Positions 49,916 to 58,110 of a DNA stretch of 64,000 bases are shown here, piece by piece; the first letter of the stretch is position 1; each line of letters starts with the position of its first letter. A model generated the notes under the pieces. It was not told the DNA's origin. It worked only from the letters and a program-made list of their open reading frames with translations, and did no database searches. Both the position numbers and the translations under genes were made by a program. Source of the DNA: Derxia lacustris (GTDB taxonomy: Bacteria; Pseudomonadota; Gammaproteobacteria; Burkholderiales; Burkholderiaceae_E); assembly GCF_002105195.1 (NCBI RefSeq), contig NZ_MUHU01000007.1, positions 108,691-172,690 of the forward strand. Direction: 5' to 3'.

Positions 49916-50632
49916 ATGACCAGGGCCGTCGGCTCACTGAAGATCGACCGCAGCAAGAAGACGCTGCGCGAACTCACGCTCGAAAAGATGCGTGCGGCCA
50001 TCCTCGACGAGTACTTCAAGGCCGGCGAGCGGCTGGTGGAGCGCACGCTCTGCGACGAGCTGGGCGTGAGCCGCACCATCGTGCGCGAGGTGCTGCGCCA
50101 CCTTGAAACCGAGGGGCTGGTCGAGTCGCTGCCCAATCACGGGCCGGTGGTCGCCACCATCGATACCGACACCACGCGCCAGATCTACGAGATCCGCGCG
50201 CTGCTCGAAGGCCATGCCGCCGCCGCCTGCGCGCGCCGGGCCGATGCCCAGGTGGTGGCCCGGCTCGGCGCGACCATCATGCTCATCGAGGCCGCCTTCG
50301 CGACCGGCGACCATGCGGCGGTGCTGGCCGAGACCGGCCGCTTCTACGAGCTGATGTTTGCCGCCGGCGGCGAGACCGTGGCCTGGGGCATCGCCCAGTC
50401 GCTCAATGCGCGCATCAACCGGCTGCGCGCCATCACCATCGCCACGCCGGGGCGCGGCGTGACGGCGGTGGCCGAGATGCACAAGCTGCTCGCGGCCATC
50501 CGCGCCGGCGACGCGCCGGCCGCGCAGGAGGCCGCCGAGGCCCATGTGCGCAGCGTGGCCGAGATCGTGATGCGTCTGCTCCAGCCGGCCGACGAGGCGC
50601 CCGCCGCCAGCCCGCGCGTGCGCGCCGCCTGA
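49916..50632 (+). CDS. GntR-family regulator with FCD effector domain
   Basis: GntR/FadR-type regulator, 238 residues. The winged HTH covers about 15-85 (LTLEKMRAAILDEYFKAGERL, then CDELGVSRTIVREVLRHLE). The FCD domain has the conserved IYEIRALLEGHAAAACARR and a C-terminal AHVRSVAEIVMRL helix. It is the last gene of the catabolic operon, 28 bases after the dehydrogenase gene. It is the likely reader of the TGGCATACCA boxes at 39377-39618; its effector would be a pathway substrate or intermediate. Confidence 0.86.
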   Translation: MTRAVGSLKIDRSKKTLRELTLEKMRAAILDEYFKAGERLVERTLCDELGVSRTIVREVLRHLETEGLVESLPNHGPVVATIDTDTTRQIYEIRALLEGHAAAACARRADAQVVARLGATIMLIEAAFATGDHAAVLAETGRFYELMFAAGGETVAWGIAQSLNARINRLRAITIATPGRGVTAVAEMHKLLAAIRAGDAPAAQEAAEAHVRSVAEIVMRLLQPADEAPAASPRVRAA

Positions 50633-50734
50633 GGCCGCCGGGCTGCATCAATTGCCGGCGCCAATTGGCGCGGCATTTTCCGTTGCGCAATTGCCGGGGC
50701 GCCTCAATTGCGCCAACTGCGGTATCCTCGCCGC
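50633..50734. other. Spacer with CAATTG-rich inverted repeats before the riboswitch
   Basis: Between the GntR stop and the riboswitch lie four CAATTG words (50649, 50662, 50688, 50705). GCGCAATTG (50685-50693) and CAATTGCGC (50705-50713) can pair as a 9-bp stem with an 11-base loop, but no T-run follows, so it is at most a weak terminator. A TATCCT -10-like element follows at 50723-50728; no good -35 is seen. Confidence 0.4.
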
Positions 50735-50931
50735 CGTTGGTGCTCTGCAATTCGCTCGCGATTGCAAGTTAAACGGGAATCAGGAAAGCCGGCAATTCCG
50801 GCTTCAACCTAGCTGCCCCCGCAACGGTAGGCAAACAAGCCCAGTCTTAGCTCTCGTCCACACGCCACTGCCGGCAATTTGCCGGTGGGAAGGCGGCGAG
50901 GGTTGCATTTGCCAGCCCGGATACCGGCCAA
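50735..50931 (+). promoter_or_regulatory. Cobalamin (AdoCbl) riboswitch
   Basis: All main conserved blocks are present in order: GGTGC at about 50739, GTTAAACGGGAATC near 50768, the core CAACCTAGCTGCCCCCGCAACGGTAGGC around 50806-50833, GCCACTG, GGTGGGAAGGCGG, and the B12 box AGCCCGGATACCGGCC at 50914-50929. It precedes btuB and presumably turns off the whole uptake and synthesis operon when adenosylcobalamin is plentiful. Coordinates are approximate at the 5' end. Confidence 0.93.
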
Positions 50932-50969
50932 CAAGGCGGCACGCCATTGCGTGCCATTGCGCTCATGCA

Positions 50970-50995
50970 CCGTCGGGGAAGGCGGTGAGGGCAAT
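50970..50995 (+). repeat. Partial repeat of a riboswitch core segment
   Basis: CCGTCGGGGAAGGCGGTGAG and the following GGCAATC resemble the riboswitch segment CCGGTGGGAAGGCGGCGAGG at about 50882, roughly 80 percent over 24 bases. It lies 40 bases past the riboswitch and just before btuB, and includes the only GAGGG near a btuB start. It may be a duplicated piece or an expression-platform hairpin partner. Confidence 0.4.
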
Positions 50996-51000
50996 CCGAA

Positions 51001-52839
51001 TTGGCTATTCCCATGACATTCCCTTGCGGGCGCGCAATTGCGTCCCTTCCGGCGCTGGCCGCGCTGTTCGTCGCCCATTCCCAATCCGTTCAGGCCCAGA
51101 CCGCCCGGCTCGCCGAGGTGGTGGTGACCGCCAGCCGCGCCAGCCAGCCGCTGGCCGAGGTGGTGGCCGACATGACGGTCATCGACCAGACCACCATCGA
51201 GAACAGCGGCGCGGCCGCCGTGGCCGATCTGCTGGCACGCGTGCCGGGCATCGAGATCGCGCGCAACGGCGGGCCGGGCGCGACCACCAGCGTGTTCGTG
51301 CGCGGCGGCGAATCGCGCTTTACCGCCGTGTTCGTGGACGGCGTGCGCATCGATTCGCAATCGACCGGCGGCGCCAACTGGGAGTCGATCCCGCTGGCGC
51401 GCATCGAGCGCATCGAGGTGCTGCGCGGCCCGGCCGCCGCCATCTACGGCTCGGACGCCATCGCTGGCGTGATCCAGATCTTCACCCGGCGGGGCGAAGG
51501 CGCGTTCGCGCCGGTGTTGACGGCCGGCGTGGGCAACCACGACAGTGCGCGCGTCGAGGCCTCGGCCAGACAGGGCGGCGAGCTGCTCGACTGGGCCGCC
51601 GGCCTCGGCCGCAGCACCAGCGAAGGCTTCAGCGCCCGCAGCGGCGCGCGCGCCAATCCCGACCGCGACGGCGCCTGGAGCAGCTCGGCCAATGCCCGCG
51701 TGGGCCTGCGCCCGGCCGCCGGCCAGCGGCTGGAAGCGAGCCTGCTCTGGAACAGCCTCGACGCCCAGTACGACAGCTCGCGCACGGCCGACGATCGCTC
51801 GCGCCAGCGCCTGCTCACTACCGGCCTCGACTGGAGCGCGCGCTGGGCCGACGGCTGGAGCACCCATGCCAGCGCCAGCGAAAGCCACAGCCGCTATCAA
51901 ACCGCGCCGTCGGTCTATTCGACCGAAACCCGGCTGCGCAATTACCTGCTCGACAATGCCTGGCAATCGGGCGCGCAGCGCGCCAATTTCGCGCTGGAAC
52001 GCCGCGAGGATCAGCTCGACAATTCCAGCATTTCGCCCAGCCGCAATGACCGGAGCCAGAATGCGGCGATTGCCGGCTATGGCTACAGCGAAGGCGCGCA
52101 TGTGCTGCAACTCAATGCGCGGCGCGATGACGACAGCGAATTCGGCGCCAAGACCAATGGCGCAATTGCCTATGCCAATTCATTCGCGGCCAATTGGCGC
52201 GCGAGCGCTTCATTCGGCACGGCATTTCGCGCGCCGACGCTTTATCAGCGCTTCAGCGAATACGGCGATGCCAGCCTGCGGCCCGAAGTCAGCCGCAATC
52301 TGGAGCTGGGCCTGCGCCATCGGCGCGGCAGCGACGAGATCGGGCTGGTGGCCTACCGCAACCGGCTGAGCAATCTCATCGCCTTCGTCGGCAGCGGCAG
52401 TTGCGCATCCGAATTCGGCTGCTATGCCAACACCGCGCGCGCCGAGGTCGAGGGCGCGACGCTGAGCGGCGCAACCCGGCTGGCCGAGCTGAACCTGACC
52501 GGCTCGCTCGACTGGCAGCTGCCGCGCGACAGCGACACCGGCCTGCTGCTGCGCCGGCGCGCGCGCTTGCACGGCAATGTCGCGGCCGATACCCGGTTCG
52601 CCGACTGGACGCTCGGCGCCAGCGTGCAAGCCTCGGGCAAGCGCTGGGACGATGCCGCCAACCGCCAGGCGCTGGGCGGCTATGCGCTGCTCGGGCTGCA
52701 TGCGCGCACCGCGCTCACGCGCGAGCTGTCGCTGCTGCTGCGCGCCGACAACCTCGCCGACAAGGCCTACGAGACCGCGCTTGGCTATGCGACCGGCGGC
52801 CGGCTGCTTTATGCCGGCCTGACCTGGGCGCCCAGGTGA
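51001..52839 (+). CDS. btuB: TonB-dependent cobalamin receptor
   Basis: Outer-membrane receptor of the BtuB type, 612 residues from TTG 51001 or 608 from ATG 51013. The signal peptide ends near VQAQTARLAE. The TonB box region EVVVTASR is followed by the plug domain (about 45-150, VRGGESRFTAVFVDGVRIDS, LRGPAAAIYGSDAIAGVIQI) and a 22-strand barrel to the end. TTG 51001 has a GAGGG 9 bases upstream; ATG 51013 lacks one at normal distance, so the start is uncertain. A riboswitch lies upstream. The barrel-coding stretch 51950-52250 is locally richer in AT. Confidence 0.92.
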   Translation: MAIPMTFPCGRAIASLPALAALFVAHSQSVQAQTARLAEVVVTASRASQPLAEVVADMTVIDQTTIENSGAAAVADLLARVPGIEIARNGGPGATTSVFVRGGESRFTAVFVDGVRIDSQSTGGANWESIPLARIERIEVLRGPAAAIYGSDAIAGVIQIFTRRGEGAFAPVLTAGVGNHDSARVEASARQGGELLDWAAGLGRSTSEGFSARSGARANPDRDGAWSSSANARVGLRPAAGQRLEASLLWNSLDAQYDSSRTADDRSRQRLLTTGLDWSARWADGWSTHASASESHSRYQTAPSVYSTETRLRNYLLDNAWQSGAQRANFALERREDQLDNSSISPSRNDRSQNAAIAGYGYSEGAHVLQLNARRDDDSEFGAKTNGAIAYANSFAANWRASASFGTAFRAPTLYQRFSEYGDASLRPEVSRNLELGLRHRRGSDEIGLVAYRNRLSNLIAFVGSGSCASEFGCYANTARAEVEGATLSGATRLAELNLTGSLDWQLPRDSDTGLLLRRRARLHGNVAADTRFADWTLGASVQASGKRWDDAANRQALGGYALLGLHARTALTRELSLLLRADNLADKAYETALGYATGGRLLYAGLTWAPR

Positions 52840-54173
52840 CGGCTACGCCGGCCGTCGCGCGCTGCCCGGCGCTGCTGGTCGCCGCGCCGGCCTCGGGCCA
52901 GGGCAAGACCACGGCGGTGGCGGCGCTGGCGCGGCTGCATGCGCGCGCCGGCCGCCGGGTCAGCGTGTTCAAGGTCGGGCCCGATTTCCTCGATCCGCTC
53001 TGGCACACGCTGGCCAGCGGCCGCACCACGCACCAGCTCGATCTGTGGATCGACGGCGCGGAGCAATGCGCGACCCGGCTGCATGCGGCCGCCGGCGAAT
53101 CCGACCTGATCCTGGTCGAAGGCGTGATGGGCCTGTTCGACGGCGAGCCGTCGGCGGCCGATCTGGCCGCGCGCTTCGGCCTGCCGGTGCTGGCGGTGAT
53201 CGACGCCAGCGCGATGGCCGGCACCTTCGGCGCGCTGGTGCACGGCCTGCGCCATTACCGGCCCGGGCTGCCCTGGGCCGGCGTGCTGGCCAATCGCGTG
53301 GCCGGCGCGCGCCATGCCGACATGCTGCGCGACGGCCTGAGTGACATCGGCGACTGGCTCGGCGCCCTGCCGCGCGGCGAGGCCTACGTGCTGCCCGAGC
53401 GCCATCTGGGCCTGACCGTGGCCGACGAACTCGCCGACGCGCCGGCCCGGATCGATGCCGCCGCCGATGCGCTCGCGCGCACGCCGCTCGGCCAGCTCGC
53501 GCCGGCCGAACTGGCGCGGCGCTGGTCGGTCGACTTCGCCGCGCCGCCGGCCCGGCCGGCCGTGCCGCCGCTGCTGGCCGGCCGCACCGTGGCCGTCGCG
53601 CGCGATGCCGCCTGCTGCTTCCTCTATCCGGCCAATCTCGCCACGCTCCAGGCGCTCGGCGCGCGGCTGGTGTTCTTCTCGCCGCTGGCCGATGCGGCGC
53701 TGCCGGCCTGCGACGCGGTCTGGCTGCCCGGCGGCTATCCCGAGCTGCATGCCGAGCGGCTGGCCGCCAACCATTCGCTGCGCGCCAGCCTGGCGGCGCA
53801 TGTGGCGGCCGGCCGGCCGGTCTGGGCCGAATGCGGCGGCCTGATGCTGCTGTTCGACAGCCTGACCCTGGCCGATGGCAGCGCGCATGCGATGTGGGGC
53901 CTGCTGCCGGGCGCGGTGGCGATGCAGCGCCGGCTCGCCGGGCTCGGGCCGCAGCGCCTGCTGCTCGACGGGCGCGAGCTGCGCGGCCACAGCTTTCATT
54001 TCGCGCGTGCGGTGAGCCCGCTGGCGCCGGTGGCGCGCACCGAGCCGAGCCACGGCAGCGGCCACGGCGAGGCGGTCTACCGGCGCGGCGCCATCGCCGC
54101 GAGCTTCTTCCATCCGAGCTTCGCGTCCTCGCCCGAGGCCACGGCGGCGCTCTTTCTGCCGCGCGCGTCATGA
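52836..54173 (+). CDS. cobB: Cobyrinate a,c-diamide synthase
   Basis: CbiA/CobB-type synthase, 445 residues. It amidates the a and c carboxyls of cobyrinic acid with glutamine and ATP. The P-loop is APASGQGKTT (about 17-26), GVMGLFDGEPS (about 91-101) lies in the synthetase domain, and the C-terminal glutaminase domain has LPGGYPELHAERL and the nucleophile Cys in WAECGGLMLL. GTG start overlaps the btuB stop by four bases. Confidence 0.92.
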   Translation: MTATPAVARCPALLVAAPASGQGKTTAVAALARLHARAGRRVSVFKVGPDFLDPLWHTLASGRTTHQLDLWIDGAEQCATRLHAAAGESDLILVEGVMGLFDGEPSAADLAARFGLPVLAVIDASAMAGTFGALVHGLRHYRPGLPWAGVLANRVAGARHADMLRDGLSDIGDWLGALPRGEAYVLPERHLGLTVADELADAPARIDAAADALARTPLGQLAPAELARRWSVDFAAPPARPAVPPLLAGRTVAVARDAACCFLYPANLATLQALGARLVFFSPLADAALPACDAVWLPGGYPELHAERLAANHSLRASLAAHVAAGRPVWAECGGLMLLFDSLTLADGSAHAMWGLLPGAVAMQRRLAGLGPQRLLLDGRELRGHSFHFARAVSPLAPVARTEPSHGSGHGEAVYRRGAIAASFFHPSFASSPEATAALFLPRAS

Positions 54174-54736
54174 CCGACATCGCCAGCACCGAACTGATCC
54201 TGGGCGGCCAGAAGAGCGGCAAGTCGCGCCGCGCCGAGCAGCTGGCCGAGCGCTGGCTGGCGGCGGCGCCGGCGCGCGAGGCCTGCTTCATCGCCACCGC
54301 GCGCGCCGGCGACGACGAGATGCGTGCCCGCATCGAGCGCCATCGCGCCGACCGCGCAGCCCGGCTGCCGCGCATGGTCACGGTCGAGGCGCCGCTGCAA
54401 CTCGGCGCGACGCTGGCCGCCGAATCGCGCCCGGGCCGGCTGGTGGTGGTCGACTGCCTCACGCTCTGGCTCGCCAATCTGCTGCTGCCGGCAGCGCCAT
54501 CCGAGCCCGCCGATCCGGCGCCGGAAATCGCCGCGCTGCTCGATGCGCTCGGCGCGGCGCGCGCGCCGGTGCTGCTGGTCGGCAACGAGATCGGCCTCGG
54601 CGTGATTCCGCTCGGCCGCGAGACCCGCGCCTTTGTCGATGCGCTCGGGCTGCTCAACCAGCGCGTGGCCGCCGCCTGCGCCCGCGTGACGCTGATGGCC
54701 GCCGGCCTGCCGCTCACGCTCAAGGAGGCGCGGTGA
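54170..54736 (+). CDS. cobU: Adenosylcobinamide kinase / cobinamide-phosphate guanylyltransferase
   Basis: Bifunctional CobU/CobP of 188 residues. It phosphorylates adenosylcobinamide and attaches GMP. The Walker A GGQKSGKSRRAEQLAE lies at about 12-27, VVDCLTLWLANLLL at about 93-106, and GNEIGLGVIPLGRETR near 138-153; these define the family. ATGA overlap with cobB and GTGA overlap with btuF indicate coupled translation. Confidence 0.93.
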   Translation: MTDIASTELILGGQKSGKSRRAEQLAERWLAAAPAREACFIATARAGDDEMRARIERHRADRAARLPRMVTVEAPLQLGATLAAESRPGRLVVVDCLTLWLANLLLPAAPSEPADPAPEIAALLDALGAARAPVLLVGNEIGLGVIPLGRETRAFVDALGLLNQRVAAACARVTLMAAGLPLTLKEAR

Positions 54737-55683
54737 GCAGGCTCGGCCGGGTCGCGCTGCTGGCGCTGGCGCTGGCGCTGGCCGCTGCCGCGCCGTTTGC
54801 GCGCGCCGCCGACGCCGCGCCCGGCGCCCGCGCTGGCGCCAGTGCCACCGCCATCGAGCTGACCGACGACGCCGGCAGCCGCCTGAGCCTGCCGGCCGCG
54901 CCGCGCCGCGTGGTCAGCCTGCTGCCCTCGCTCACCGAGACGGTCTGCGCGCTCGGCCAGTGCGCGCGGCTGGTCGGCGTCGACCGCTACTCAAGCTGGC
55001 CGGCCGCCACGGTCGCCGCGCTGCCGCGCGTGGGCGGCGGGCTCGATCCCAACATCGAGGCCATCGTCGCGCTGCGGCCCGATCTGGTGCTCGCCGCCAC
55101 CTCGTCGCGCGCCAGCGATCGGCTGCGCGCGCTCGGCGTACCGGTGCTGGCGCTGGAGCCGCGCAGTCAGGCCGATGTGCAGCGCGTGATCGGCAAGCTG
55201 GCAGCGGCGCTCGGGTTGCCGGCCGCCGACGGCGCGCGCCTGTGGCAGCGCATCGACGGCGAGCTCGCCGCCATCGCCGCCACGCTGCCGGCCGGCGTGC
55301 GCGGCGCGCGCGTGTATTTCGAGGTGAACCGCGCGCCCTATGCGGCCGGCGCCAGCTCCTTCATCGGCGAGACGCTGGCGCGGCTCGGCGCGGTCAACAT
55401 CGTGCCGGCCGAGCTCGGCCCTTTCCCCAAGCTCAATCCCGAATACGTGGTGCGCGCCGATCCCGAAGTCATCATGGTCGGCGACCGCAATCACACCGGC
55501 ATGGCCGACCGGCCCGGCTGGGCCGGCATCCGCGCGCTGCGCGAAGGGCGGGTCTGCGTGTTCGCGCCCGAGGCTTCGGATGCGCTGGTCCATCCCGGCC
55601 CGCGCCTGCCCGAGGCGGCGCGGATCATGGCCGACTGCCTCGCCGCCAAGGCGCCCGGCGTGACGCGGAGCGCGCAGCCGTGA
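54733..55683 (+). CDS. btuF: Cobalamin-binding periplasmic protein
   Basis: BtuF-like binding protein, 316 residues. The signal peptide is at about 1-25 (LALALALAAAAPFARAADAA). The first lobe begins RVVSLLPSLTETVCALGQ, typical of metal/cobalamin chelate binders (class III); the second lobe has PRVGGGLDPNIEAIVALRPDLVLA. It hands B12 to the BtuCD importer encoded downstream. GTG start overlaps cobU by four bases. Confidence 0.9.
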   Translation: MSRLGRVALLALALALAAAAPFARAADAAPGARAGASATAIELTDDAGSRLSLPAAPRRVVSLLPSLTETVCALGQCARLVGVDRYSSWPAATVAALPRVGGGLDPNIEAIVALRPDLVLAATSSRASDRLRALGVPVLALEPRSQADVQRVIGKLAAALGLPAADGARLWQRIDGELAAIAATLPAGVRGARVYFEVNRAPYAAGASSFIGETLARLGAVNIVPAELGPFPKLNPEYVVRADPEVIMVGDRNHTGMADRPGWAGIRALREGRVCVFAPEASDALVHPGPRLPEAARIMADCLAAKAPGVTRSAQP

Positions 55684-56690
55684 GCGCCGGCATGCCGCGC
55701 CAGCGTCGCGCAGCGCGGCTTGGCGGCGTCGGCCTCGTCGCGGGGCTGCTGCTGATCGCGCTTGGCGCCAGCATCGGCAGCACCGGCTTCGAGGCGGCCT
55801 GGCGCGCGCTCGACGACGACTTTGCGCGCCGCATCGTGCTCGACATCCGGCTGCCGCGTTCGCTCGGCAGCTGGCTGGCCGGCGCGCTGCTCGGGCTGGC
55901 CGGCGCGATCGCGCAGGGGCTGTTCCGCAATCCGCTTGCCGATCCCTATCTGCTCGGCAGCGCGTCGGGTGCGTCGCTCGGCGTGGCGACGGCGCTGGCG
56001 CTGTTCGGCGGCAGCCCGATGACGGTGCAATGGCTGGCACGCCTGGGCCTGACCGGCGCGGCCTTTGCCGGCGCCACGCTCGCGGTGCTGCTGACGCTGG
56101 CGCTGGCGGGCGGCGTGCAGCACCGGCTGCGGCTGCTGCTGGCCGGCGTGATCGTCGGCGTGGTGCTGGGCGCATGCAGCTCGCTCATCAGCCTGCTGTC
56201 GCCCGAGATTCTTCAGGCGATGCAGGCCTTCATGCTCGGCTCCACGGGCTTTGTCGGCTGGGCCGCCTGCGGCGTGATGGCCGGCGCGCTGGCGCTCACG
56301 CTGGGCGTGGCGCTCGCGCTCGCGCGCCTGCTCGATGGGCTGGCGCTCGGCGAGGCCACGGCCGCCAGCCTGGGCCTGCCGCTTGCGCCGATGCGCGCCG
56401 CGCTGGTGGCCACGCTGGCGCTGGCGACCGGCGCGGCCGTGGCCCAGACCGGGCTCATCGCCTTCGTCGGGCTGGCGGCGCCGCATCTGGTGCGCGCGCG
56501 CATCAAGACCACGCATGCGCCGCTGCTGGCGCTGTCGGCCATCACCGGCGGCGCGCTGCTGCTGGCGGCCGATCTGCTGGCGCGGCTGCTGGTCGCGCCG
56601 CAGGAGCTGCCGGTCGGCATCCTCACGGCGGTGCTGGGCGGCGGCTATCTGCTGTGGCTCATGCATCGCGGCGCGGGGCTGCGCGAATGA
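55680..56690 (+). CDS. btuC: Cobalamin ABC transporter permease
   Basis: FecCD/BtuC-type permease of 336 residues with about ten membrane segments. Diagnostic motifs are RLPRSLGSWLAGALLGLAGA (about 58-77), FRNPLADPYLLGSASGASLG (about 82-101) and AFVGLAAPHLVR. The GTG at 55680 overlaps the btuF stop by four bases; ATG 55692 is an alternative. The channel works with BtuD and BtuF. Confidence 0.92.
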   Translation: MSAGMPRQRRAARLGGVGLVAGLLLIALGASIGSTGFEAAWRALDDDFARRIVLDIRLPRSLGSWLAGALLGLAGAIAQGLFRNPLADPYLLGSASGASLGVATALALFGGSPMTVQWLARLGLTGAAFAGATLAVLLTLALAGGVQHRLRLLLAGVIVGVVLGACSSLISLLSPEILQAMQAFMLGSTGFVGWAACGVMAGALALTLGVALALARLLDGLALGEATAASLGLPLAPMRAALVATLALATGAAVAQTGLIAFVGLAAPHLVRARIKTTHAPLLALSAITGGALLLAADLLARLLVAPQELPVGILTAVLGGGYLLWLMHRGAGLRE

Positions 56691-57499
56691 CCGCGCCGCT
56701 CGCAGGCACGGCCAGCGTGCCGGCCGGAACGGCCGCCGGCCCGGCGCTCGAAGCGCGCGCGCTCGGCGCCCGGCTCGGCCGCGCCCAGGTGCTGCACGGC
56801 ATCGACCTGAAGCTGGCCGCCGGCCGCTGGACCGCCATCGCCGGGCCCAACGGCGCCGGCAAGAGCACGCTGCTGCGCGCGCTCGCCGGGCTGCTGCCGC
56901 ATACCGGCACGGTGCTGCTGCACGGCGATCCGCTCGACCGGCTCGACCGCCGCAGCCGCGCGCGCCGGCTGTCGTGGCTGGGCCAGAACGAGGCCGGCGC
57001 GCCCGACCTCACGGCGCTGGATGTGGCGCTGCTCGGCCGGCTGCCGCATCAGGGCTGGCTCGCGCCGCCCGGCCCGGCCGACCACGCGGCAGCCGAACGC
57101 GCGCTGCGCGCCACCCAAGCCTGGGACTGGCGCGACCGGCCGCTCGGCCAGCTGTCGGGCGGCGAACGCCAGCGCGTGCTGCTGGCGCGCGCGCTGGCGG
57201 TCGAGGCCGAGGTGCTGCTGATGGACGAACCGCTCGCCAACCTCGACCCGCCGCATCAGGCCGACTGGCTGCGCCTCGTGCGCGAGCTGGTGGCCGCCGG
57301 CCGCACCGTGGTGAGCGTGCTGCACGAGATCACCTTCGCCCTCCAGGCCGACGACCTGGTGCTGATCGACGCCGGCCGCGTCGTGCATCGCGGCGCCTGC
57401 GCCGACGCCGCCACGCATCGCGCGCTGGAGGCGGTGTTCGCGCAGCGCATCGCGATCCGCACCGTCGACGGCCGGCGCGTCGCGCTGCCGCTGCCCTGA
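56687..57499 (+). CDS. btuD: Cobalamin ABC transporter ATPase
   Basis: ATPase of 270 residues. Walker [10 protein letters not shown] (about 52-60), signature [15 protein letters not shown], Walker [13 protein letters not shown] and the switch VLHEITFAL are canonical for FepC/BtuD. The N-terminal 20 residues are Ala/Gly/Thr-rich and poorly conserved. ATGA overlap with btuC. Confidence 0.93.
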   Translation: MTAPLAGTASVPAGTAAGPALEARALGARLGRAQVLHGIDLKLAAGRWTAIAGPNGAGKSTLLRALAGLLPHTGTVLLHGDPLDRLDRRSRARRLSWLGQNEAGAPDLTALDVALLGRLPHQGWLAPPGPADHAAAERALRATQAWDWRDRPLGQLSGGERQRVLLARALAVEAEVLLMDEPLANLDPPHQADWLRLVRELVAAGRTVVSVLHEITFALQADDLVLIDAGRVVHRGACADAATHRALEAVFAQRIAIRTVDGRRVALPLP

Positions 57500-57533
57500 G
57501 CCCTTTCAACCGCATCGCCCCGAGGCAATCGCC

Positions 57534-58103
57534 ATGCAGATCGAAACCCCGCCCACCGACAAGCCCCGCGAACCCGAGCGTGCCGAGCGGCGCGGGCTGG
57601 TCATCGTCAACACCGGCGACGGCAAGGGCAAGAGCACGGCCGCCTTCGGCCTCGCGCTGCGCGCCTTCGGGCGCGGCAAGGCGGTCAAGGTCTGGCAGTT
57701 CATGAAGGTGCCGAGCGCGCGTTTCGGCGAGCACCGCATGTTCGAGCGCATCGGCCTGCCGGTGGAGGGGCTGGGCGACGGCTTCAGCTGGAAGAGCCAC
57801 GACCTGGAGCATTCGGCGCAACTCGCGCGCGACGGCTGGGCCAAGGCGCGCGACAGCATCCTCGGCGGCGAGCTGTTTCTCGTGGTGCTCGACGAGATCA
57901 CCTATCCGCTCATCTACGGCTGGCTGCCGCTCGACGAGGTGCTCGACACGCTGCGCAACCGGCCCGCGCATGTGAGCGTGTGCCTGACCGGCCGGCGCTG
58001 CCCGCCCGAGATCGTCGCGCTCGCCGATACCGTGACCGAGATGACGAAGGTGAAGCACGCCTTCGACGCCGGCATCCCGGCGCAGCGCGGCATCGAGGAT
58101 TGA
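57534..58103 (+). CDS. cobO: Cob(I)yrinic acid a,c-diamide adenosyltransferase
   Basis: CobO/CobA/BtuR-type adenosyltransferase, 189 residues. The P-loop is [14 protein letters not shown] (about 26-39). [23 protein letters not shown] (about 122-133) and [12 protein letters not shown] are typical of the BtuR family. It adenosylates the corrinoid cobalt. It follows btuD by 34 bases. Confidence 0.95.
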   Translation: MQIETPPTDKPREPERAERRGLVIVNTGDGKGKSTAAFGLALRAFGRGKAVKVWQFMKVPSARFGEHRMFERIGLPVEGLGDGFSWKSHDLEHSAQLARDGWAKARDSILGGELFLVVLDEITYPLIYGWLPLDEVLDTLRNRPAHVSVCLTGRRCPPEIVALADTVTEMTKVKHAFDAGIPAQRGIED

Positions 58104-58110
58104 GGCGGCG

